A DNA stretch of 24,244 bases from IMG/VR virus record IMGVR_UViG_3300025674_000380, positions 1-24,244 of that record, one strand, 5' to 3'. Numbering within the stretch: position 1 is the first letter of the stretch; each line of letters opens with the position of its first letter. Both the position numbers and the translations under genes were made by a program. Shown here piece after piece: positions 6,601 to 14,091 of the stretch. The notes under the pieces are model-generated. The model was given only the letters and a program-made list of their open reading frames with translations, searched no databases and was not told the DNA's origin. This stretch comes from a virus.

Positions 6601-7367
6601 TGGCTACTACATATCTAGATTTAACTAACGAAGTATTAAGAGAACTTAATGAACTTCCATTAACTGCTGCAAACTTTGCAAACGCTACAGGCTTTCAGAA
6701 GTTTGTAAAAGATACTGTTAATAAATCTATATTTGATATAGCTAACCAAGAACCTCAATTACCTTTCTTTTCTGCTGGAGTTAGTGGAAGTACTGACCCC
6801 TTTTATGGGAACGTAACAGTACCTACAGTAGCAGGTCAAAGATTTTATACGTTAAAGTCTGATAGTTCTAGTATCACTACAGACTACGCATCAATCGATT
6901 GGGATGATTTTTATGTAACTACAATTAATGTAAGTGGAGAAACAGCTCCTTATGTTTCAAGAGGTTTAAGATTCCTTACACTTGATGATTGGAAAAGATA
7001 CTACAGAGACAGCGAAAACGAGGATGATGCTAACTCACAAAACTATGGAGAACCTAAATTTGTAATTAAGTCTCCAGATAGCAGGAAATTTGGATTAAGT
7101 CCTATTCCTGATAAAGTTTATAATATACACTTTTATGCTTTCGTAAGACCCACTGCTTTGTCAGCTTACGATGACACAATGGTTTTACCAGAGCAATACA
7201 GTAATATTGTAACAGCTAGAATGAGATACTATGTGTGGCAATTTAAAGAAAGTCCACAACAGGCTGCTTTTGCATTGGATGATTATAAGAAAGGAATGAA
7301 ACAAATGAAGTCTAATCTTATGAATCCAACGCCTAAATACATGACAGACGATAGAAGATACTTTTAA
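6600..7367 (+). CDS. Head-to-tail adaptor (T7 gp11 / tail tubular A-like)
   Basis: A 255-residue protein that probably forms the ring joining the portal to the tail hub. The N-terminal helices (TTYLDLTNEVLRELNELPLT, then FVKDTVNKSIFDIANQE) resemble the opening of podoviral adaptor proteins, which begin with a helical bundle docking on the portal. The middle is a beta-rich domain with RFYTL, DWDDFYVTTI-like strands and RGLRFLTLDDWKRYYRDSE, followed by FGLSPIPDKVYNIHFYAFVR. The C-terminus returns to helix (ARMRYYVWQFKESPQQAAFA, with a DDYKKGMKQM step), which fits insertion into the portal. It is somewhat longer than T7 gp11 (196) and P22 gp4 (166). The start overlaps the previous stop by one base. 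The call comes from this fold pattern and its place between the capsid and hub genes. Confidence 0.75.
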   Translation: MATTYLDLTNEVLRELNELPLTAANFANATGFQKFVKDTVNKSIFDIANQEPQLPFFSAGVSGSTDPFYGNVTVPTVAGQRFYTLKSDSSSITTDYASIDWDDFYVTTINVSGETAPYVSRGLRFLTLDDWKRYYRDSENEDDANSQNYGEPKFVIKSPDSRKFGLSPIPDKVYNIHFYAFVRPTALSAYDDTMVLPEQYSNIVTARMRYYVWQFKESPQQAAFALDDYKKGMKQMKSNLMNPTPKYMTDDRRYF

Positions 7368-7370
7368 ATT

Positions 7371-8975
7371 ATGGCACGTTCACAACCATTTACAGTAGCA
7401 TGTGAAGGCGGTTTAGTTACTGCTTCTAATCAGATTGATTTGCTACGAAGACCCGGAGTAGCTACAGAGTTAGAAAACTTTGAAGTTTCTATTGAAGGTG
7501 GTTATAGAAGAATTAGTGGATTTACTAAGTTTGGTGAAGGTAGTGCAACTCAACCAACTGGAGGAGCTACTACCATACAAGGAGTATTTCCATATGCAGA
7601 TGGTGTTATAGTAACTGCAGGAACTGATATATTTTTTAGTAACGATGGAGCTACATGGTTACAAATAAATAAATTATCTGCAGGTGGTGGTGATGACCAT
7701 ACAACTTTTACAGGTAAGTCAGCAACTGCAAGAACTGGACAAGGGCAATGTCAATTTGTACTTTTTGAAGGTGCAACATTTAATTACGGTGAAGTAATTA
7801 TAGCTGATGGTGCTAACAAACCTTGGGCTTTTAGAATGGAAGGCACAGGAGCTTTAAACACTAGAACATTTTTTACTCATGAAATAACTGTAGATGGTAC
7901 TAACGGTGTAAAGTATATTACTATTCATGACCATCATTTAATTGCAGCAGGAGTAGAAAATAATTTAAATACTGTTTATTACAGTGTTTATAACGACCCT
8001 GATAACTTTACAGGTTCTGGTGCAGGTTCTGTAACTATATCAGACCAAGTACAGGGTGTTAAAGGATTTAGAACAGATTTAATAGTTTTTGCTGAAAACA
8101 GCATACATAAACTAATAAACATAAATGATAGTGCTAATATTCGTATAGACCCTATTACCGAAAACGTAGGGTGTTTAAGCGGCTATAGTATACAAGAGAT
8201 TGCTGGTGACTTACTATTTTTAGCACCAGACGGAATAAGAACAGTTGCTGGTACTGCAAGAATTGGTGACGTTGAGTTAGGTACGTTATCTAAAGCGATA
8301 CAACCTGTATTAACAGCAATAACTCAAAATATAAATTTATATAGAATTACTAGTGTTGTTATTAGAGAAAAATCACAATACAGATTATTTTATAGTAACG
8401 TAAATGCAGTAGCTGCAGGACAAAGAGGAATTATAGGAACCATCAGAGCAAACGGTTTTGAATGGTCAGAAACAAGAGGACTAGAAGTAACTGAAATAGG
8501 TTCAGGATTTGATAAAGATGGAGTTGAAGTATATTATCACGGGAATAATACAGGTTATGTGCATATACATGATTCAGGTGATGACTTTGATGGGACTGCT
8601 ATATTAGCAAGATACTCAACGCCAGATTATGATTATGGTGATTTAGGAACTTTAAAAACTTTACATTATTTAAAAGTTTCAGCAGGTGCAGAAGGTTTAT
8701 CTACTCCAGAAGTTCAAATAAGATTTGATTATGGAAGTTCAGATGTACCACAACCAGCAGAAAATTTTTCACTTGGAACATTAAATCCACCTTCATTTTT
8801 TGGACGAGCTGTGTTTGGAACAAATATTTTTGGAGCAATAGCAGACCCTATGATTAGAATACCATTACAAGGAAGTGGGACTTCAAACAATTTTACATTT
8901 ATTTCAAACGATAATAAACCATCGTATAAAATTAACGGTTTATATGTAGATTACATACCTTCAGGTAGGAGATAA
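7371..8975 (+). CDS. Tail hub / stabilisation protein (P22 gp10-like)
   Basis: A 534-residue, beta-rich protein expected to form the hexameric tail hub below the adaptor and carry the fibres. The N-terminus holds GVATELENFEVSIEGGYRRI followed by SGFTKFG, a strong match to my recollection of the opening of P22 gp10-like stabilisation proteins. The body repeats short strands with Asp/Gly turns, such as IQGVFPYADGVIVTAGTDIF, TVYYSVYNDPDNFTGSGAG, and LIVFAENSIHKL and DLLFLAPDGIRTVAGT, as in beta-propeller hubs. The length is near gp10 (472) and below T7 gp12 (794). The gene starts three bases after the adaptor stop. Its end contains the next gene's ribosome site (AGGAG at 8967-8971). The functional name is inferred from pattern and order. 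Confidence 0.72.
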   Translation: MARSQPFTVACEGGLVTASNQIDLLRRPGVATELENFEVSIEGGYRRISGFTKFGEGSATQPTGGATTIQGVFPYADGVIVTAGTDIFFSNDGATWLQINKLSAGGGDDHTTFTGKSATARTGQGQCQFVLFEGATFNYGEVIIADGANKPWAFRMEGTGALNTRTFFTHEITVDGTNGVKYITIHDHHLIAAGVENNLNTVYYSVYNDPDNFTGSGAGSVTISDQVQGVKGFRTDLIVFAENSIHKLININDSANIRIDPITENVGCLSGYSIQEIAGDLLFLAPDGIRTVAGTARIGDVELGTLSKAIQPVLTAITQNINLYRITSVVIREKSQYRLFYSNVNAVAAGQRGIIGTIRANGFEWSETRGLEVTEIGSGFDKDGVEVYYHGNNTGYVHIHDSGDDFDGTAILARYSTPDYDYGDLGTLKTLHYLKVSAGAEGLSTPEVQIRFDYGSSDVPQPAENFSLGTLNPPSFFGRAVFGTNIFGAIADPMIRIPLQGSGTSNNFTFISNDNKPSYKINGLYVDYIPSGRR

Positions 8976-8980
8976 AAACA

Positions 8981-11900
8981 ATGGCAGGTTATATAAGACA
9001 AAGTAGTTTCATAGACGGAGATACAATTACTGCTGCATTATTTAATAATGAATACAATCAATTAGTTAATGCATTTAGTAATACAAGTGGTCACAAACAT
9101 GATGGAACAACAGCAGAAGGACCAGTAATAGGTCTAATTGGAGATGCTGGTGAAACTTCTCCAAACAATAAAGTATTAATAGATACTACAAATAACTACA
9201 TAGAATTTTATGTAGAAGTATCTTCAGCACCTGTACAACAATTATATATTGCAGATGGAGCTATTATTCCTGTCACAGATAACGATATAGATTTAGGTAC
9301 AAGTTCATTAGAGTTTAAAGATATTTATATTGATGGAACTGCCACCATTGATACATTAACTATTGATGAAGCTGCTACTGTTGGAACTACATTAGGTGTT
9401 ACAGGTGCTACAACATTAAGTTCTACACTTGCTGTTACAGGTACATCAACACTTACAGGTAATGTAACTGCAACCAATGACTTATCTGTTGGTGGTAATC
9501 TTACAGTAACAGGTAATGCTACTATCTCAGGTAATCTTACATTTGGTGATGCAGATACTGATAGTATTAATCTAGCTGCTGAAATTGATTCAGATATTAT
9601 TCCTAATACTGATGGTACATATGACTTAGGAAGTGCTACAAAAGAATGGCAAGACCTTTATATTGATGGTACAGCTAACATAGATAGCCTTGTAGCTGAT
9701 ACAGCAGACATAAACGGTGGTACAATTGATGGTGCTACCATAGCAACTTCAGATATAACTGTAGGTTCTGGTAAAACTTTAGACGTTTCAGCAGGTACAT
9801 TAACTTTAGCAGATGACCAAATTTCTGGTGATAAAGTTGAAGGCGGTACAATAGCTGCAACAACTATCACTACATTAACTTCAACAACTGGTAACATTAC
9901 TAACGTAAATGCTACTACAGTAGATTCTACAAATCTTGAAATTACAAATTTAAAAGCTAAAGATGGTACTGCTGCAGGTTCTATAGCAGACTCTACAGGT
10001 GTTGTAACACTTGCAAGTTCTGTACTAACTACAACAGATATTAATGGTGGAACTATTGATGGTTCAACTATAGCTACATCTGATATTACAGTTGGAACTG
10101 GAAAAACTTTAGATGTATCTTCAGGAACTTTAACACTTGCTGATAATCAAATATCAGGTAATAAAGTTGAAGGCGGTACAATAGCTGCAACAACTATAAC
10201 AGATTTAACTTTTGGTAGCCTTAACGATGGTACAATAACTATAACAGCTTTTGCAGATGAAGATGATATGTCTTCAGACTCTGCAACGCTTGTGCCAACT
10301 CAACAATCTGTAAAAGCTTATGTAGATAGTCAAGTTACAGCACAAGATTTAGATGCTACTACAGATAGTGGTACAATAGCAATAGACTTAGATAGTGAAA
10401 CATTAACTATTGCAGGTGGTGAAGGTATTGATACTTCTGCTGCAACAAATACAATTACTATTGCTGGTGAAGATGCTTCAACAACTAACAAAGGTATAGC
10501 TTCATTTAGTTCAGATGACTTTACAGTTTCTAGTGGAGCTGTAAGTTTAGCAACAACTTCAACTGCTGCAGAACTTAATATACTTGATGGTGCTACAGTA
10601 ACTACTGCAGAGCTTAATATTCTTGATGGAGTCACAAGTACAGCAGCAGAATTAAATATCTTAGATGGAGTCACAAGTACAGCAGCAGAATTAAATATCT
10701 TAGATGGAGTCACATCAACTACTGCTGAATTAAATATTTTAGACGGTGTTACATCTACTGCAGCAGAGTTAAACATTTTAGATGGTAAAGCTTTTCTTGA
10801 TGAAGACAATATGGCATCTAATAGTGCTACAGGTATAGCATCTCAACAATCTATTAAAGCTTATGTAGATTCACAAGTAGGTGCTGTAAGTACTGATGTT
10901 GTTAGTGATACAACTCCACAACTAGGTGGTGATTTAGATACTAACGGTAATGATATAGTATTTGCTGATACCGACAAAGCTATTTTTGGTTCACCGGGTT
11001 CAGATTTACAAATTTACCATAGTGGAACTAATAGTTTTATAACAGAGGCAGGAACAGGTAGTTTATTTATTGATTCTGATAATACTATACATATAAGAAA
11101 TGTAGCAGGTACTTCTAATATGGCTCAGTTTACTCCCGGTGGAGCAGTTTCTTTATACTATGCTAATGGTTTAAAACTAGCCACAACCTCAACAGGCATA
11201 GACGTAACAGGTACAGCAGTAACAGACGGTCTTACAGTAGCTGGTACAGCTCAAATAACCAATACCTCTTCTATAGATACACTAACATTAGCAGGTAATA
11301 CTGGTTCTGTTTCAGGTGTAAAACTACAAGCTGAAGAAGTACATGGTGCTATGTATGGAGTTAATATAGGCACTAACTATGGTGGTCTTGCTTTCCATAC
11401 AAATAATAACGGAACTGTAGCAGAAAAAGTAAGAATAGATAATGCTGGAAATGTTGGAATTGGAATTAGTCCTACACAAAGATTAGATGTATCAAATGTT
11501 TCTCGTTATACATTTAATGTTGATAATGCATATACTTTACAAACATCTTTAAACGCTGCTGGTTCTGCGGTGGCTGACTCATATATAAATGCAGCACAAC
11601 ATATTTTCCAAACATCTGCAACAGAAAGAATGAGACTTGATAGTTCAGGAAATCTTGGAATAGGACTTACTCCATCATATTCAGCAAGTGGTAGACCATC
11701 ACTTGAAATTGGCGGTTCAACACAAGGTAACTTAGCTTTTAATGGTTCAGGAAAATCAGGATTAATTATCACAAACTCAGCACATAATGGTTCAGCTTTT
11801 GTTGCTGTTAATACAGGAGTTTCTTCAGCTTATTCACAAGAATCAGGAGAACATAGATTCTTTTCAGCAGCTTCCGTATCAGCAGGTGCAGCACAAACAT

Positions 11901-13456
11901 TTAGTGAACACATGCGTATTGATTCATCAGGACGAGTTGGAATCGGAACAACCTCACCTCAAACAGATTTAAATATTGTAAATACTTCAGGTGCAACATT
12001 AGATATTAATACTAATCTAGCTGGTGCTGATTCTAAAATATTATTACATGAAGGAAGCTCATCAAGTCCAGCCAATGGTGCATCTATCAGATATGATGGT
12101 GCAAATAACTTATTTAAAATTGGTGTTGGTTCTAGTGTAGATACAACTAGATTAACAATTGCTAGAGATTCAGGCAATGTTGGAATTGGAACGACTAGTC
12201 CAACTGAAAAACTAACAGTCAATGGTGCTTTAGCTATAACAGGTGCTTTATCAGATGATAGAACATCTACTGCTGCTATCGACTTTTCAAGTGGCGTATC
12301 AAGAGTAGTTTCTTATGGTGCTAGTGGAACTGCTGGTATTACAGCTTTTAGGACAGCATCTGGTGGTGCTAGTTCTGCTGAATTGATGCGAATATTAGGA
12401 ACTGGTGAAGTGCATATTACTTCTGGCGGTGATGCAATAACTCCAACAACCAAACATAGTGGTGCTACAGGAGATGTAGCAAAACTAAGAGTAATAAATA
12501 GAAGCGGTCAAGGTGCTGACAAAGGTGGATTAGTAGAACTTGGTGCTGTTACTAATGATGGTGTTGATAGGTCAGATGTTCTTGGCTCAGTAGCTGGTTT
12601 AAAAACTAATGGCACTTCAGGAGACATGCAAGGTTATTTACAATTTAGTACAAATACTGGTTCTGCATTAAGTGAAGTTATGCGTATTAATTCTTCAGGG
12701 CAAGTTGGAATTGGAACAACCGATGCAGGTAATGCAAAGTTAGTTATTAATGGTAATACTGCAGCAGGTGATGTAGCTTGTATTGATTTTGATGGTTTTG
12801 GTAGTCGTGGCGATGGTTTTTCACAATCCATTAACTTTAGAATGGGTAGACCCGGTCAAGCTACTGACCAACCTGCACAAATAAAAAGTTATTTTCAAGG
12901 TGGTGGTGCTACTGCAGGTCAAACAAGTATTGGGTTTAAATTTACTACAATTAGTTCTAATACTCAAATTGACCAGTTTTTTATAGATGCTGCATATGCA
13001 AGGTTTAAATTTAATTCTGACGAAAATCCTCAATCAAATAATCCACAAACCTCTGCGTGTTTTGTTATAGGTCCATCAGGTTCAACAGCAGTAACATCAG
13101 GTTTAACAAGTTCTTGTGTTTTACTAAACAGAGGTGGTGAATTATATGCTGTAGATTCTTCTCATAATAATACACAGCTCACGCCACATAATTGGACATT
13201 AATACCTGACGGACCTTCAGAAGAATTAGCATGGACTTATTGGTCACAAAGACCTAACCCAGATAATCCTGAACAATTACAAGGCATAAATGTTGACATG
13301 GCAAAAGTTGCTAGAAAAGTTGAAGATTTGGTTGGTGAAAAATTAGTTTATACAGAAAATTCTAATATGGATGACCATACACATCAAAACATAATAGCTG
13401 ATATACAAAGTACATTAGCAGATTTAACAACAAGAATAGAAGCTTTAGAAGGCTAA
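8981..13456 (+). CDS. Long repeat-built tail fibre
   Basis: A 1491-residue fibre, probably the host-receptor-binding appendage. The N-terminus (about 1-50: FIDGDTITAALFNNEYNQLV, then SGHKHDGTT) resembles attachment domains of marine phage fibres. Then come repeat modules: two DLGSxxxEWxDLYIDGT-type units at residues 106-127 and 217-238, a duplicated 58-residue block (bases 9707-9880 and 10037-10210), six AELNILDG units (10556-10786) flanked by two SVKAYVDSQV units, and DTTPQLGGDLDTNGNDI. The distal part carries five RIDSSGxVGIGTTSP-type units at about 816, 882, 976, 1062 and 1232. The end (about 1390-1491) changes character: an Asp/Pro/Trp-rich segment, LQGINVDMAKVARKVEDLVG, and a short coiled coil ending TTRIEALEG, perhaps a trimerisation unit. 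I do not see a clear intramolecular chaperone peptidase motif. AGGAG lies nine bases before ATG 8981. Confidence 0.88.
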   Translation: MAGYIRQSSFIDGDTITAALFNNEYNQLVNAFSNTSGHKHDGTTAEGPVIGLIGDAGETSPNNKVLIDTTNNYIEFYVEVSSAPVQQLYIADGAIIPVTDNDIDLGTSSLEFKDIYIDGTATIDTLTIDEAATVGTTLGVTGATTLSSTLAVTGTSTLTGNVTATNDLSVGGNLTVTGNATISGNLTFGDADTDSINLAAEIDSDIIPNTDGTYDLGSATKEWQDLYIDGTANIDSLVADTADINGGTIDGATIATSDITVGSGKTLDVSAGTLTLADDQISGDKVEGGTIAATTITTLTSTTGNITNVNATTVDSTNLEITNLKAKDGTAAGSIADSTGVVTLASSVLTTTDINGGTIDGSTIATSDITVGTGKTLDVSSGTLTLADNQISGNKVEGGTIAATTITDLTFGSLNDGTITITAFADEDDMSSDSATLVPTQQSVKAYVDSQVTAQDLDATTDSGTIAIDLDSETLTIAGGEGIDTSAATNTITIAGEDASTTNKGIASFSSDDFTVSSGAVSLATTSTAAELNILDGATVTTAELNILDGVTSTAAELNILDGVTSTAAELNILDGVTSTTAELNILDGVTSTAAELNILDGKAFLDEDNMASNSATGIASQQSIKAYVDSQVGAVSTDVVSDTTPQLGGDLDTNGNDIVFADTDKAIFGSPGSDLQIYHSGTNSFITEAGTGSLFIDSDNTIHIRNVAGTSNMAQFTPGGAVSLYYANGLKLATTSTGIDVTGTAVTDGLTVAGTAQITNTSSIDTLTLAGNTGSVSGVKLQAEEVHGAMYGVNIGTNYGGLAFHTNNNGTVAEKVRIDNAGNVGIGISPTQRLDVSNVSRYTFNVDNAYTLQTSLNAAGSAVADSYINAAQHIFQTSATERMRLDSSGNLGIGLTPSYSASGRPSLEIGGSTQGNLAFNGSGKSGLIITNSAHNGSAFVAVNTGVSSAYSQESGEHRFFSAASVSAGAAQTFSEHMRIDSSGRVGIGTTSPQTDLNIVNTSGATLDINTNLAGADSKILLHEGSSSSPANGASIRYDGANNLFKIGVGSSVDTTRLTIARDSGNVGIGTTSPTEKLTVNGALAITGALSDDRTSTAAIDFSSGVSRVVSYGASGTAGITAFRTASGGASSAELMRILGTGEVHITSGGDAITPTTKHSGATGDVAKLRVINRSGQGADKGGLVELGAVTNDGVDRSDVLGSVAGLKTNGTSGDMQGYLQFSTNTGSALSEVMRINSSGQVGIGTTDAGNAKLVINGNTAAGDVACIDFDGFGSRGDGFSQSINFRMGRPGQATDQPAQIKSYFQGGGATAGQTSIGFKFTTISSNTQIDQFFIDAAYARFKFNSDENPQSNNPQTSACFVIGPSGSTAVTSGLTSSCVLLNRGGELYAVDSSHNNTQLTPHNWTLIPDGPSEELAWTYWSQRPNPDNPEQLQGINVDMAKVARKVEDLVGEKLVYTENSNMDDHTHQNIIADIQSTLADLTTRIEALEG
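9707..10210 (+). repeat. Duplicated 174-bp module in the fibre gene
   Basis: Bases 9707-9880 and 10037-10210 encode two near-identical 58-residue blocks beginning DINGGTIDG and ending near GGTIAATTIT, spaced exactly 330 bases apart. The DNA has diverged at many third positions, but 37 bases are identical (9831-9867 and 10161-10197), suggesting an old duplication with a recently exchanged or constrained core. Confidence 0.85.
10556..10786 (+). repeat. Six AELNILDG tandem repeats (39-bp period)
   Basis: Six consecutive 13-residue units of the form (GVTS)TxAELNILD. Two neighbouring units (10625-10663 and 10664-10702) are identical over all 39 bases and the next begins identically, while outer copies differ at synonymous sites. 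Exact neighbours point to recent unequal exchange or slippage. The unit probably forms a regular shaft segment in the fibre trimer. Confidence 0.93.
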
Positions 13457-13475
13457 CAACAAAAGGAGAATAAAA

Positions 13476-13823
13476 ATGGCAATTGGATATACTTGGGATG
13501 TTTCAACAGTTGATACTTACCCAACACTAGATGGTAATGCAGACGTTGTTTATAACGTGCATTGGAGATTAACCGCAGAAGATGATGCTAATCAGGATGC
13601 TGATGGTAACAACTGGACAGCTACTGTATACGGAACTCAATCTGTAGACACAGCAGATATCACAGACTTCACAAGCTTTGCAGACTTAACAAGCTCTGAC
13701 GTTCAAGGCTGGGTAGAAGCTGCTATGGGTGAAGAAGCTATAACAGCTTTAAAAGCTGGTCTAGATGCTCAAATCGAAGCTAAAATCAATCCAACATCTG
13801 TTACTAAAACTATAGGAGCATAA
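13476..13823 (+). CDS. Conserved small phage protein of unknown function (115 residues)
   Basis: Starts behind a strong AGGAG site (13464-13468) nineteen bases after the fibre stop. The protein opens with GYTWDVSTVDTYPTLDGNAD and VVYNVHWRLTAEDD, then an Asp/Asn-rich turn, TATVYGTQSVDTADITDFTS and a C-terminal helix with VQGWVEAAMGEEAITALKAG. I recognise this WDV...VVYNVHWRL...YG...F..LT...V..WVE...G pattern from short proteins next to fibre genes of marine phages, including cyanophages; the role is not established to my knowledge. The first half looks like a beta sandwich and the end like a helix. Fibre assembly or attachment would fit the neighbourhood but is inference. The next gene's ribosome site lies in its last codons. 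Confidence 0.85.
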   Translation: MAIGYTWDVSTVDTYPTLDGNADVVYNVHWRLTAEDDANQDADGNNWTATVYGTQSVDTADITDFTSFADLTSSDVQGWVEAAMGEEAITALKAGLDAQIEAKINPTSVTKTIGA

Positions 13824-13828
13824 ACATC

Positions 13829-14071
13829 ATGGAGCTAACACCTTATTTATTTTGGAATATATTTATAACCTTGGTGTTGGCACCAATCCTTTATGGTATT
13901 CGTAGTAATACTTCAGAAGCTAAAAGAATTGATATACTCTTAAATAAAACTCGTGAAGAGATGGCAAGAGAGTATGTAACCAAAAACGAACTAAAAGATG
14001 ATATGCAAGTCTTGATGGACAGGATAGATAAAATAGGTGAAAAGCTTGACAAATTGTTCGAAGTCAAGTAA
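13829..14071 (+). CDS. Membrane-anchored coiled-coil protein, holin-like
   Basis: An 80-residue protein with one N-terminal membrane segment (LFWNIFITLVLAPILYGI, about residues 7-24) followed by a charged helical tail with EYVTKNELKDDMQVLMDRID and a heptad-like IDKIGEKLDKLF end. One membrane span plus a coiled coil is common among small phage holin or lysis-associated proteins, and placement after the fibre gene is usual, but no catalytic motif can confirm it. Alternatives are a spanin-like or ejection-associated membrane anchor. ATG 13829 has AGGAG at 13814-13818, ten bases upstream, inside the previous gene. The last codons contain the -35 box and both arms of an inverted repeat belonging to the promoter candidate described separately. 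Confidence 0.75.
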   Translation: MELTPYLFWNIFITLVLAPILYGIRSNTSEAKRIDILLNKTREEMAREYVTKNELKDDMQVLMDRIDKIGEKLDKLFEVK

Positions 14072-14074
14072 AAT
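14046..14074 (+). promoter_or_regulatory. Sigma70-type promoter candidate with inverted repeat, before the ejection-protein module
   Basis: TTGACA (14046-14051), a 17-base spacer and TAAAAT (14069-14074, five of six consensus bases) make a near-ideal host sigma70 promoter, with a start predicted near 14081, just before the ATG at 14092. The -35 box and spacer also form a perfect six-base inverted repeat, CTTGAC (14045-14050) and GTCAAG (14063-14068), with twelve bases between, which could be an operator. No U-run follows, so it is not a terminator. The boxes overlap the 3' end of the preceding gene. Confidence 0.55.
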
Positions 14075-14091
14075 ATACATAAGAGATTATT

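Noticed and set aside
10330-10809. A 159-residue minus-strand frame inside the fibre gene
   Set aside because: Its repeated SKIFNSA units are only the antisense of the AELNILDG repeats; codon constraints of the repeat keep the frame open.
11787-11972. A 61-residue + strand frame nested in the fibre gene
   Set aside because: Gln/Leu/His-rich frame-shifted reading of Ser/Ala codons, no good ribosome site, no folded-protein pattern, unlike the nested gene at 3086.
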